DNA of 7,500 nt from JADGQM01 sp964505935 (GCA_964505935.1 CAZDKX010000246.1:1-7500); one strand, 5' to 3'; numbered from the stretch's first letter, positions 1 to 6,862 are shown. The notes: generated by a model from the sequence alone, not told the origin. Numbers and translations are program-made.

Positions 1-1142
1 GCATGGCTGGCGCCATTGCCCATCATTTCAATAGCCTGCTCGGTGCCGTGATGGGACGGCTGGAATTGGCTCTTGGCGATCTGGATCACGCTCCCGAATC
101 GCACAAGCACCTTACCGAAGCCATGAAGGCTGCTCGGCGGGCAGCCGACATCAGCCGTATGATGCTGACTTACCTGGGGCACACGGTCGACAGAAAAGAA
201 CCCTGTAATGTTGTCCAGGCGGTGAGAGAAGCCCTCCTGCTATTGAGTGCATCCCTGCCTCAAAAGGTTCAGCTAAAGGCGGAGCTCCCTCCTGTAGTGA
301 TTATGATTCAGGCAGATAAGGACCATATCGAACAGGCCTTGACTAACTTGAGCCTTAACGCGGCAGAGGCTATTGGGGATGATGAGGGGCAGATCACGGT
401 GGCCATTGAGGTGGTGACGGCTGAAAAGCTTCGTGAATTTCGTCTTTTCCCTGCGGGCTGGGAGCCCACGGTAGAGGGCTACGCCTCCATTGCTATCGCC
501 GACACGGGCTCCGGGCTCGATCCCGACACGATGGAAAGGATCTTCGACCCCTTTTTTTCAACTAAGTTCGCTGGCCGAGGGCTGGGCTTGGCCGTGGTGC
601 TGGGTATTGTGCGGGCTCATGGAGGAGCGCTTGCGGTGGAGAGCCGGCCCGGCCTGGGTTCCATTTTCCGGGTATTCTTGCCACTATCGACGCAGCAGAG
701 CCCTCATCCAGCTCAGGAGCCGACGGTTGACCTCGAACCGTTCGGGCATGGTGGGCTGGTGCTTGTGGTAGAAGATGACCCGGTGCTGCGCGATATGGCC
801 GAGGCCATGTTAGAGGGATTTGGCTATGAGGTGATGGTGGCCGGTGACGGTCCTGGGGCGCTGGAAAGGTTCCGGGAGCGCCAGCATGAGGTTCGTCTGG
901 TCCTGCTCGACCAGAACATGCCGGGAATGAACGGTTGGGAGACCTTGGCCGCGCTCAGGGCGCTTAGGTCTGACTTGCCGGCGATCTTAACAAGCGGCTA
1001 TGACGAAGCGGAGATGATGCGCGGAGATCGTCCCGAGCAACCTCAGGTCTTCGTACGCAAACCTTACTATATGAAGGACTTGGAAACGGCTCTTGCTGTT
1101 GCCTTGAAAACTTCCCCTACTACTGGCAAAAGAGCCTCATAG
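1..1142 (+). CDS. Hybrid sensor histidine kinase, C-terminal part (HisKA - HATPase_c - receiver)
   Basis: This is a two-component signalling protein: it autophosphorylates on histidine and carries its own receiver domain. The left edge cuts it inside the dimerisation/phosphoacceptor helix, so the ATG at 3 is an internal Met and the sensor part (often PAS domains) lies outside. Numbering from that Met, the H-box is at 3-12 with His7 as the phosphoacceptor. The N-box has Asn115 and Asn119, the G1 box is DTGSG at 167-171, the F-box FDPFFST is at 181-187, and the G2 box GRGLGLAVV is at 191-199. A linker of about 20 residues leads to the receiver (about 251-370), with acidic pocket Glu257-Asp258-Asp259, phosphoacceptor Asp303, Thr330 and Lys353. 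All catalytic elements are intact. The residue after the phospho-His is His where Asp or Glu is usual. The frame ends at TAG 1140-1142. No downstream partner gene follows on this strand. Fusion of kinase and receiver suggests a phosphorelay or feedback control; the target is unknown. Confidence 0.95.
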   Translation, partial: MAGAIAHHFNSLLGAVMGRLELALGDLDHAPESHKHLTEAMKAARRAADISRMMLTYLGHTVDRKEPCNVVQAVREALLLLSASLPQKVQLKAELPPVVIMIQADKDHIEQALTNLSLNAAEAIGDDEGQITVAIEVVTAEKLREFRLFPAGWEPTVEGYASIAIADTGSGLDPDTMERIFDPFFSTKFAGRGLGLAVVLGIVRAHGGALAVESRPGLGSIFRVFLPLSTQQSPHPAQEPTVDLEPFGHGGLVLVVEDDPVLRDMAEAMLEGFGYEVMVAGDGPGALERFRERQHEVRLVLLDQNMPGMNGWETLAALRALRSDLPAILTSGYDEAEMMRGDRPEQPQVFVRKPYYMKDLETALAVALKTSPTTGKRAS

Positions 1143-1326
1143 GTAGTGCCCATCATTACCGGCTAATCTCAAGCCTTGTCCGGGCTAATAGATTACAACC
1201 TTCGCCTCATCAACATAGGGCCATCCGGCTTCCATTGTGTTGACATCGGTTGTTCCCGAAGGCAAAGGCATTACCCTTATCATCGTTACGGTACGGGACG
1301 AAAACCCGGCGTTATGGTCAGCCTTC

Positions 1327-1578
1327 TTATCGTAAGGCCAAACGACGGCTTGATTTGCGGAAGATGAACGCTGGTCTGGCCAGCCAGGATTCTTCTGGAG
1401 AGGAACAAGTCGGGTCATCATTTGCATCACCTGGATACGTTAAGGCAGCGATTTCAGCCGCATTGGCAAAGAGATCGTTATCAGCATCGCCACCGCTGAT
1501 CGTCTTCAATGCGCCAGCATTTCGTCCATGCTCATTGTAGGCAGCGCCCTACGAATTGGGGGTCTTTTTCAGGGTCGC
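1327..1578 (-). pseudogene. Decayed remnant of a secreted-type protein with an acidic DxDxD calcium-loop-like motif
   Basis: Read on the minus strand from 1578, one frame gives ATLKKTPNS, then an in-frame TAG at 1549-1551, then GAAYNEHGRNAGAL. It continues through GGDADNDLFANAAEIAALTY and PGDANDDPTC before drifting to a stop at 1327-1329. The pattern Y-G-x-x-Y-x-x-x-G-R-N followed by D-x-D-x-D-x-x-x-N-x-x-E-I and then P-G-D-A resembles, from memory, a module common in exported deltaproteobacterial proteins. There the acidic loop is normally DSDGDG with Asn and Glu following, a thrombospondin-3/EF-like calcium site. Here the loop Gly is Leu, and the TAG falls where a Tyr would be expected. The only starts after the TAG are weak, such as TTG at 1507-1509. 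The piece lies on the same strand as and downstream of the large metalloprotease, so it may be the tail of a former neighbouring exported protein. An alternative is a chance frame, but the motif makes that less likely. Confidence 0.45.
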
Positions 1579-1689
1579 ATCACTACGGTTGCCTCCTTCC
1601 CTGTCGAGTCTCCCTCTCCTCAAGGACCAAAGAGGGGCAGCGACGGAAAGTATGGCTGTCTCGTGACCAGCACCAACATACAGCCCACC

Positions 1690-1718
1690 ACCCCCATGAC
1701 CCACTGGGTCCTGGGGGT
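1690..1718 (-). terminator. Strong stem-loop just beyond the protease stop codon
   Basis: Bases 1690-1702 pair with 1706-1718, giving a 13-position stem with a single T/C mismatch (1697/1711) and a three-base loop (1703-1705). The stem is very GC-rich. It starts about 15 bases past the TAA of the large minus-strand gene (1734-1736), a natural place for transcript termination or 3'-end protection. There is no T-run after the stem on either strand, so it is not a canonical Rho-independent terminator. An mRNA-stabilising hairpin is equally possible. Confidence 0.45.
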
Positions 1719-1733
1719 TAGGAGGTGCTGTAA

Positions 1734-4700
1734 TTAACTCCCTTCCTGGGTTACCGTTACACTCTTCTTCTTGCTGGGTGACAGCGAAAGGACGGCGCTG
1801 ACGGTCCCCGTACGACTGGTTGTTTCGAGGTTCTCCTCCACGACGACCGGGATGATCCCATCGCCCGTTCCTGCGTCGGAAAAGAGGTGGATCCAGCCAG
1901 CGGAGGTGGTGACCGTCCAGGCGCAGTTCTGGGGAGCGACCTTGACGCCCAGCATCCCCATTTGCCCTTCCCTGGAATAGGTAGAAGGCGCGATGGTCAG
2001 ACTCTTGATGGCGCAGGTGAGTTTCGGCTGGGTGATGGGAAAGGAGCTGCCGCCAATGGTGACGGTGCCGGAGCGTTTGCCGGACGTATCATTAGCGGCG
2101 GCAGTCAGTTTCATCTTCCCTGTATTGTGCTTCCAGGTCGGGGTGGTGGCCTCCAGCCATGGGCAAGGATTGTCAACCTCAGGACGAGGGCAGACTTTCC
2201 GTCCCGTCCCGGTGATGGTGACCGTCACGCTTCCTCCCGCAGCCGGGTAGGTCTTGGAGGTGGGGGTGAGGGCATAGGTGCAGGGGATGAGGGTGAAGGT
2301 AGCTTCCACGCTGAGCGCGGAGTTCATCGTCACGGTACAGGGGTTGGTCCCGGAGCATCCCCCTTCCGACCAGCCGGCAAAGGTGGAGCCCGAGGAAGGG
2401 GTAGCGGTGAGAGTCACCGACGTACCGCCCTTATAGCTTTGCCCGCAGTCGGTGCCACAGGAAATCCCGGTGGGGGTGCTCGTAACCTTTCCCTTGCCCG
2501 AGCCGGATTTGGTGACGGTCAGGAGGTGCTTGCCGGAAGCGCGGGCAAAGACGGCATCGACCATGGTATCGTTGTTCATCGCCACAACGCAGGTGCCGGT
2601 CCCGCTGCAGCCGCCTCCGGACCAGCCGGTGAAGGTGGAACCCTGGCCAGCAGTCGCCGCAAGGGTCACCTCCGTTCCCTGGGCATACGGTTCGGTGCAG
2701 TCACTCCCGCAATCGATGCCGATCGGGGTCGAGGCCACCGTTCCTGCGCCGGAACCGGACCTGGTGACAGTCAAGGAACGGAGGTTGGACGCAGGACTGA
2801 ATGAGGCATAGACATACTTGTCGGTCACCATCGTCACGGTGCAGGTGTTGTCGGAAGTGCTATCACAGCCGGTCCAACCGGCAAAGGCGGAGTTCTGGTT
2901 CGGGGTGGCGGTGAGAGTGACCTGGACCCCGGTGATAAAGGAAAAGGAGCACTCGGTGCCGCAGTTGATGCCGGCTGGGTCGCTGCCAACACTGCCCGAG
3001 CCCGCCCCCTGCCGGGCAACGGTGAGGCTGAAGGCGGGGGTGAAGTCGGCCGTGACGGTGGTATCCCCATTCATGGTGACGGTACAGGTGCCGGTCCCCG
3101 AGCATCCCCCGCCCGACCATCCGGCGAAAACCGAGCCCTGAGTCGACGAGGCCGTGAGGGTAACCACGGTTCCCTCGGCATAGGGCTCGGCGCAGTCCGA
3201 GCCGCAGTCAATGCCGGCTGGTGCGGAGCTGACCGTCCCGGCGCCGTCGCCGGATTTGCCAGTAGTCAGGGTATAGAGCGGGACGAAGGTGGCGCTCACA
3301 TACTTGTTCGAGGTCATGGTGACGGTGCAGGTGTTCCCGTCAGGGTTGTCGCAGCCCGACCACTGGAGGAAGGCGGAGCCGACATCCGCAACGGCGGTGA
3401 GGGTCATCACGGCCCCTCCCGTGCAGGATTCCGAACAGTCCGCGCCGCAGTTGATACCGAAAGGAGTGCTGGTTACCGTGCCGGAGCCCTCACCAAGCTT
3501 GTTGAGGGTCAGCACGTAGCTGGACTGCCCAAAGTGGGCGGTTACTCCACGGTCATCGTCCATGGTAAGATTGCAGTTGTTGCCGGTGAGGGAGTCACAG
3601 CCGCTCCAGCCGGTGAAGATCGCGCCTTCCTCTGGATCCACCGCCAGAGTGACCGTCTGGCCCGGCTTGAATGAGGATTTACAGGGAGGGTTGCAGTCGA
3701 TGCCGGCGGGGTAACTGGTGACGGTGCCGCCAGCCTCACCCGTCCGGGAGACAATGAGGATGACATCGGTCACTTCGGGCTTAGCAGTACGGACGGGCCA
3801 GACACCGTAACCGGCAGAATAATTTGTCTTGAGGGCCCACTTTGTCTGCCCGTGGGTCAGGTCCACAAGGACGGCATTCGCCTGGTCGCCCTCCGTTCCC
3901 ACCGTGGTCGACGACCAATACATGCCGCCTGCGCTGACAAAGGGGTGGCCCGGAATGATGGCGGGACTCCAGCTGGCATAATCGATGAGGCTCCGAAGCT
4001 CGTTCTTGTTGGGCAGGCGCCAGTCCTTGAAGCCAAGGTACTCGTCAGTATTCAGGCAGGTAATATAATCAAGGGCATTCTGCCAGCTCTTGAAGATGCT
4101 CTTGTCGCACGGCGCCGGCAGGCCGATGGAAGACGCATATCGTGTCCAGACCAGACCGGTGGCTGCGTCAAGGACGAGATCGTTCCACTCATTGTTGTCG
4201 CAGTCATCGGATTGGTCGGTGCATTTGCTTTGATCATCGTAGAAAACAACCCCAAAGCGTTGCAGCGGCCATGGTCTTCCGGCCAGGACGCTCCCATCGT
4301 CGCCCGGCCTGTCAACATGGGTCTGGCCCGTTTGGAGGACCCCACCAGGCCCGCTGGTCCCAGCATCACATACTGGCCACGTGTAGTCCCACGACCCTTT
4401 CATGGCCCACACCATCCTGCCGAAATAGGTATACTCCTGCACCCACGCCGTGGGGTTTTGGGTCCCGACATCGACGGCGCGGGCGGTAGACGACCAGAAC
4501 TGGGCCCCGCCGATATCGGAGAAACCGTATCCATACAGCCACTTATAGGGGCTGAGGCTTCCGATGTTCAGCACACTCTCAAGTTCGTTGATATTGGGCA
4601 AACGCCATGTGGAGCAGCCACACCAGGCAAGGCTTTTGGCGTAGTCGATCGCTTCCCCCCACGACCTTGACTGCCATCCGTTGCTGCCCGTCTTTGCCCA

Positions 4701-6443
4701 GAGAAGGCCGGTGAGGTTGTCCAGCAGGCATCCCCCCGAATCCGAGAACCGCGGGTCCGGCCACTCCACCCCCGACTGCAGGTCGCCATCGTCCCCGGTG
4801 GCATAGCTCTGGGCCTGTCCTGTCCTTGCCACAAAAGGCGGGAAGGCGACCGTAAACGACATGGTGCCGCCTATTGCCGATATGTCATGGAGGTACAAGC
4901 CGCCAGGGGTATAAACAGCCAGAAAAGACCAGGGATCCGTGGCGTCACTGACCACGGTTCGTCCTGCATTGCTGCTGAAGGGTGCATCCTGCGGGGTTCC
5001 GCTGTTGTTATCGTCTCCACCAGGCCGGTAAACATATACCTCATCCGGCATGGAGACATCCCCAAACCCCGCCTGCTCCCGGTTGATTCGATAGACCAGT
5101 AGTCCTTCTCCGGGAAGATTTCCTTCGAAGGTGCCCGTCTTCCGTCGGTACTCGACAACAAAATACTCCTCAGACGAATAGGGTGAGTTGATCCGCCAGG
5201 CATTATTCATGGAGGAGGTAAGGGGGTTCAAAGCATAGGTGCCAGGAGTGGTGATGGTGGGAATGGCATCGATCCACCCGCCGTAGCGGCGTTTCATATA
5301 CGCCAGAGGGTGCTGAGGAGGGTTGATGTCGATGCCCATGATATCCCACTTCCAGACGGGATCGATGTCGGTGTGGTGATAATAGTGGTAAAGGTCGGGA
5401 AATCCAAGGGAGTGGAGCATCTCATGAGCGAGGGTCCCCACACCGGCCGTCGGCAGAAGGCCCTGCACGTGCAGGTTGTAGGTCCAAACCCTCTTGTCGT
5501 AGATGAAGGCAGAGACACTCGACAGGTCCGTCTTATGAGGCCAGAGGAGTTCGCCAGGCTCTATGGAGCCAAAGATGATGAAACAGATGTTGTCCACATT
5601 TCCATCATTGTCTTCATCGATATTGATGGATGAAGGAACGAGAGTGGCGATGGCGTTCACGGCATGCTGGACAAGGGCATCTTCACGTTCCGCCCGCTCC
5701 GACTCGGACTGATAGCCGTTGGGATTAGTGATTTTGTTGTAGGTTTGGTAGTACGCCCTCGGATGGGAATCCTGGTAGGAACAGACCTTGCCCAGGTCCG
5801 GAAGCGGGTAAAAGGTGCTCGAGATGGAGAGCTGGTCGTAGGAAATCTCACGAAAATAGTTGGCGATGGAGTTGGCCCCGGCTGCGGGATTGTTGAACAT
5901 TTCCTCATAGGTGTCGATCGTGTCGGTGAACTCCTCCTCATCGCTGAAGCGGACGAAAACCACGAGATTGTTGATGGTCCCGACCTTGGGGGCATTGAGT
6001 GGTTTCTGTCCCTTGAAGAGGGACTCCTGGCGCAATAAGCGGCCCTTTTCCACCCGCTCCTGGATCTTCCGCGGGGAGTGCTTGAGCCCTTTTTTCAACC
6101 TTGCGCTCTCAGGATGGATGCTCCCCACGGTGAATCCCGAGGAGACCAGCTCGCCGTCGGGACCCAAGACCGCGTAAACGTAGTAGCCGGTCACCGGGTC
6201 CTGAATGATCGTGTATCCCTCCTGGTCGTGAAGCCGGTTGTAGTACTCGTCGCCGCTGGCGTAGAGCTGGAGCGTGGTGCCGTCCGGCTGTCTGACGGTT
6301 ACCGGAAAATCCTTGAGGCGCGCGCTTTCCACCCCGGGCGGCAGCACCATGGCAAGGAGCAAAAGGACCGCCAGACATAAGGGTACGGACAGTTTCCTGG
6401 ATGGGTGATGACTTGCATGGCCTGGAGTTCTCATGACCAGCAT
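1734..6443 (-). CDS. Secreted M6-like (immune inhibitor A-like) zinc metalloprotease with DUF1566, InlB-B-like and BACON modules
   Basis: This is a predicted exported peptidase of 1569 residues. The signal peptide has a basic n-region, hydrophobic core 19-34, and likely cleavage after Val-Glu-Ser40. Residues 41-150 form a propeptide typical of M6 proteins (GDEYY, DQEGY). The catalytic domain is about 154-535. Zinc motif HEMLHSLGFPD is at 340-350 (His340, catalytic Glu341, His344, probable third ligand Asp350), with a Met-turn-like WDIMG at 366-370. Upstream, DEDNDGNVD at 276-284 looks like a calcium loop. Two DUF1566-like modules follow (572-693 and 752-886, each with W-R-L-P-N and F/Y-W-S-S-T). 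Then come six Cys-framed repeats (893-1387) and two BACON-like domains (1388-1475, 1476-1569). No C-terminal membrane anchor or sorting signal is seen. The ATG at 6443 is the first after an in-frame stop at 6483-6485. Met4 (6434) is an alternative start, and no strong Shine-Dalgarno precedes either. Typical M6 peptidases are roughly half this length. The substrate is unknown; the tail modules suggest surface or matrix binding. Confidence 0.93.
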   Translation of the reverse strand: MLVMRTPGHASHHPSRKLSVPLCLAVLLLLAMVLPPGVESARLKDFPVTVRQPDGTTLQLYASGDEYYNRLHDQEGYTIIQDPVTGYYVYAVLGPDGELVSSGFTVGSIHPESARLKKGLKHSPRKIQERVEKGRLLRQESLFKGQKPLNAPKVGTINNLVVFVRFSDEEEFTDTIDTYEEMFNNPAAGANSIANYFREISYDQLSISSTFYPLPDLGKVCSYQDSHPRAYYQTYNKITNPNGYQSESERAEREDALVQHAVNAIATLVPSSINIDEDNDGNVDNICFIIFGSIEPGELLWPHKTDLSSVSAFIYDKRVWTYNLHVQGLLPTAGVGTLAHEMLHSLGFPDLYHYYHHTDIDPVWKWDIMGIDINPPQHPLAYMKRRYGGWIDAIPTITTPGTYALNPLTSSMNNAWRINSPYSSEEYFVVEYRRKTGTFEGNLPGEGLLVYRINREQAGFGDVSMPDEVYVYRPGGDDNNSGTPQDAPFSSNAGRTVVSDATDPWSFLAVYTPGGLYLHDISAIGGTMSFTVAFPPFVARTGQAQSYATGDDGDLQSGVEWPDPRFSDSGGCLLDNLTGLLWAKTGSNGWQSRSWGEAIDYAKSLAWCGCSTWRLPNINELESVLNIGSLSPYKWLYGYGFSDIGGAQFWSSTARAVDVGTQNPTAWVQEYTYFGRMVWAMKGSWDYTWPVCDAGTSGPGGVLQTGQTHVDRPGDDGSVLAGRPWPLQRFGVVFYDDQSKCTDQSDDCDNNEWNDLVLDAATGLVWTRYASSIGLPAPCDKSIFKSWQNALDYITCLNTDEYLGFKDWRLPNKNELRSLIDYASWSPAIIPGHPFVSAGGMYWSSTTVGTEGDQANAVLVDLTHGQTKWALKTNYSAGYGVWPVRTAKPEVTDVILIVSRTGEAGGTVTSYPAGIDCNPPCKSSFKPGQTVTLAVDPEEGAIFTGWSGCDSLTGNNCNLTMDDDRGVTAHFGQSSYVLTLNKLGEGSGTVTSTPFGINCGADCSESCTGGAVMTLTAVADVGSAFLQWSGCDNPDGNTCTVTMTSNKYVSATFVPLYTLTTGKSGDGAGTVSSAPAGIDCGSDCAEPYAEGTVVTLTASSTQGSVFAGWSGGGCSGTGTCTVTMNGDTTVTADFTPAFSLTVARQGAGSGSVGSDPAGINCGTECSFSFITGVQVTLTATPNQNSAFAGWTGCDSTSDNTCTVTMVTDKYVYASFSPASNLRSLTVTRSGSGAGTVASTPIGIDCGSDCTEPYAQGTEVTLAATAGQGSTFTGWSGGGCSGTGTCVVAMNNDTMVDAVFARASGKHLLTVTKSGSGKGKVTSTPTGISCGTDCGQSYKGGTSVTLTATPSSGSTFAGWSEGGCSGTNPCTVTMNSALSVEATFTLIPCTYALTPTSKTYPAAGGSVTVTITGTGRKVCPRPEVDNPCPWLEATTPTWKHNTGKMKLTAAANDTSGKRSGTVTIGGSSFPITQPKLTCAIKSLTIAPSTYSREGQMGMLGVKVAPQNCAWTVTTSAGWIHLFSDAGTGDGIIPVVVEENLETTSRTGTVSAVLSLSPSKKKSVTVTQEGS
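1737..2282 (-). repeat. Two C-terminal BACON-like domains of the protease
   Basis: Residues 1388-1475 begin with C-T-Y-A-L-T-P-T-S and a G-G-S-V-T-V strand, and end with R-S-G-T-V-T-I-G-G and an I-T-Q-P strand. Residues 1476-1569 follow the same plan: Ile-Ala-Pro, C-A-W-T-V, W-I, S-R-T-G-T-V and a closing V-T-V-T-Q. This is the signature of BACON, an immunoglobulin-like fold often found in exported glycan-associated proteins. The first copy carries an insertion with extra cysteines (C1418, C1427). The protein ends right after the last strand, with no sorting tail. Confidence 0.75.
2283..3767 (-). repeat. Six tandem about 82-residue Cys-framed InlB-B-like repeats within the protease
   Basis: The units, in protein order, are residues 893-975, 976-1055, 1056-1136, 1137-1220, 1221-1304 and 1305-1387 (about 3519-3767, 3279-3518, 3036-3278, 2784-3035, 2532-2783 and 2283-2531). 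Each reads L-x-V-x-K/R-x-G-x-G-x-G-x-V, G-I-x-C-x-x-x-C, V-T-L, F-x-G-W-S/T-G, C-x-V-T-M and ends in A-x-F. This is the divergent InlB B-repeat type of beta-rich module. Every unit has four conserved cysteines, for example 1080/1084/1114/1120 in unit 3, and unit 2 has an extra Cys1007. The second cysteine pair comes in two forms: G-C-D-x(7)-C in units 1, 2 and 4, and G-G-C-S-G-T-x-x-C in units 3, 5 and 6. Disulfides are likely after export. Such arrays act as stalks or binding arms in surface proteins. Confidence 0.88.
3786..4730 (-). repeat. Two DUF1566-like modules within the protease
   Basis: Residues 572-693 and 752-886 of the protease are diverged copies of one fold. Both open with D-x-x-T-G-L-x-W, carry a W-x-x-A-x-D-Y helix, then W-R-L-P-N-x-N-E-L, then F/Y-W-S-S-T, and close with a W-P-V strand. 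A linker (694-751) repeats a TGQ...DRPGDDG phrase that resembles the lead-in to the first module (TGQAQSYATGDDG, 541-553), so the duplicated unit probably includes the lead-in. DUF1566 domains are found in exported bacterial proteins. Their function is not established to my knowledge; a lectin-like or FGE/C-type-lectin-like binding role is inference. Confidence 0.8.
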
Positions 6444-6502
6444 CCATTTTTCTGGTTGAGGTGAGCTGACGAGATCAAGAAATCAGTTGCTGAAGGCGAA
6501 AT

Positions 6503-6531
6503 ACTCTAACATCTGCCCCTGCTTCCTTCAA
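6503..6531 (-). promoter_or_regulatory. Weak candidate sigma-70-type promoter for the protease gene
   Basis: On the minus strand, TTGAAG (6526-6531) and TAGAGT (6503-6508) are separated by 17 bases, about 60 bases before the ATG at 6443. Each hexamer matches consensus at four of six positions. The position and spacing are right, but a match of this quality can occur by chance. Confidence 0.25.
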
Positions 6532-6552
6532 TGACATTTTCGTGCCGAGTTA

Positions 6553-6587
6553 CCGGTAAGGAATAGCAAAAATCATCCCTTACCCGG
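6553..6587. repeat. Interrupted inverted repeat upstream of the protease gene
   Basis: CCGGTAAGG (6553-6561) pairs with CCTTACCCGG (6578-6587) around a 16-base AT-rich spacer, with one bulged base. It sits just behind the candidate promoter. It could be an operator-like site, or a hairpin in a + strand transcript followed by a T-rich run from 6599. The T-run is more simply explained as Phe codons of the ABC-transporter remnant. Confidence 0.3.
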
Positions 6588-6862
6588 GCATAGGAGCCTT
6601 TTTTCTTTCTCTGAGCGCTCACCTGGGGTGCGCGTTTCTGAAAAACTATTTCATCGTGCGAGGACCTGAAAGGGTTTTTCTGGATTTGAAAAGGCGACTG
6701 GCCTCCTCGGTCCTGGGAAAGCGAATGGAGTTCTTCTCCCAGTACGAGACGGCGGACCTGCTCACCCGCATTTCCGGCGACATCGACAGCCTGTCGGTTT
6801 TGATCTTCGATTACATCTATCGCTTCTCTCTCAATATGAATCAGAAAGGTCCGATGAGCTGA
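6560..6862 (+). pseudogene. Orphan fragment of an ABC-exporter transmembrane domain
   Basis: The frame is open from the stop at 6557-6559 to TGA 6860-6862. From about 6596 it reads as one hydrophobic segment (AFFLSLSAHLGCAFLKNYF). It continues with GPERVFLDLKRRL, then EFFSQYETADLLTRISGDID and SVLIFDYIYRF. This is the type I ABC-exporter membrane domain around transmembrane helix 2 and the first cytoplasmic loop; the usual pattern is R-V-x-x-D-L-R-x-x-L, F-F-D, T-G-D-L-x-x-R-x-x-x-D-x-D. Only about 80 of the roughly 570-600 residues of such a protein are present. Helix 1, the remaining helices and the whole nucleotide-binding domain are missing, and homology appears to stop near 6825, after which SLNMNQKGPMS is unrelated. 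A GTG at 6656 could be called as a start but would fall in the middle of the domain. The fragment cannot transport anything by itself. Confidence 0.7.

Larger units (their letters stand above)
1143..1733. other. Gap of about 590 bases between convergent genes; no intact gene
   Basis: Short open frames exist on both strands, but none has a recognisable intact protein or a convincing ribosome binding site. On the minus strand one stretch reads like a decayed protein (separate entry). Left of about 1326, minus-strand frames switch repeatedly and contain clustered stops. Protein-like snatches (for example VVWPYDKK and NDDKGNAFAFGNN) lie in different frames, which fits further decay of the same gene but is not proof. 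The right end holds a strong hairpin (separate entry). No convincing intrinsic terminator for the kinase gene is visible just after 1142. Confidence 0.7.

Noticed and set aside
490..771. 93-residue frame inside the kinase gene
   Set aside because: It is an out-of-frame shadow of the ATPase domain, Trp/Ser rich, with no independent start signal.
1185..1430. 81-residue minus-strand frame in the intergenic gap
   Set aside because: No motif or ribosome binding site marks it as an intact gene. Part may be frameshifted debris of the remnant at 1327-1578, but I cannot show that.
1887..2804. 305-residue open frame on the + strand opposite the C-terminal repeats
   Set aside because: It lies antisense to the well-supported protease gene, is rich in Gly/Arg/Ala from GC-biased codons, shows no domain, and arises from the repeated DNA of the array.
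2283..3767. Regularly spaced DNA repeats considered as a CRISPR or satellite array
   Set aside because: The period of about 245 bases is in frame and encodes a protein module. Units are diverged, with no short identical repeats and unique spacers.
3852..4670. 272-residue open frame on the + strand opposite the DUF1566 modules
   Set aside because: It is an antisense shadow of the protease. It has low-complexity hydrophobic and Pro/Arg content with no family motif or ribosome binding site.
5657..5995. Minus-strand 112-residue frame within the protease catalytic region
   Set aside because: It is an alternate frame of the same gene (Ser/Arg/Pro rich), while the main frame carries the recognisable M6 sequence.
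6587..6610. T-rich run after a short GGC/GCC stem as an intrinsic terminator on the + strand
   Set aside because: The stem is only three base pairs, and the T-run is explained by Phe/Leu codons of the transporter remnant.
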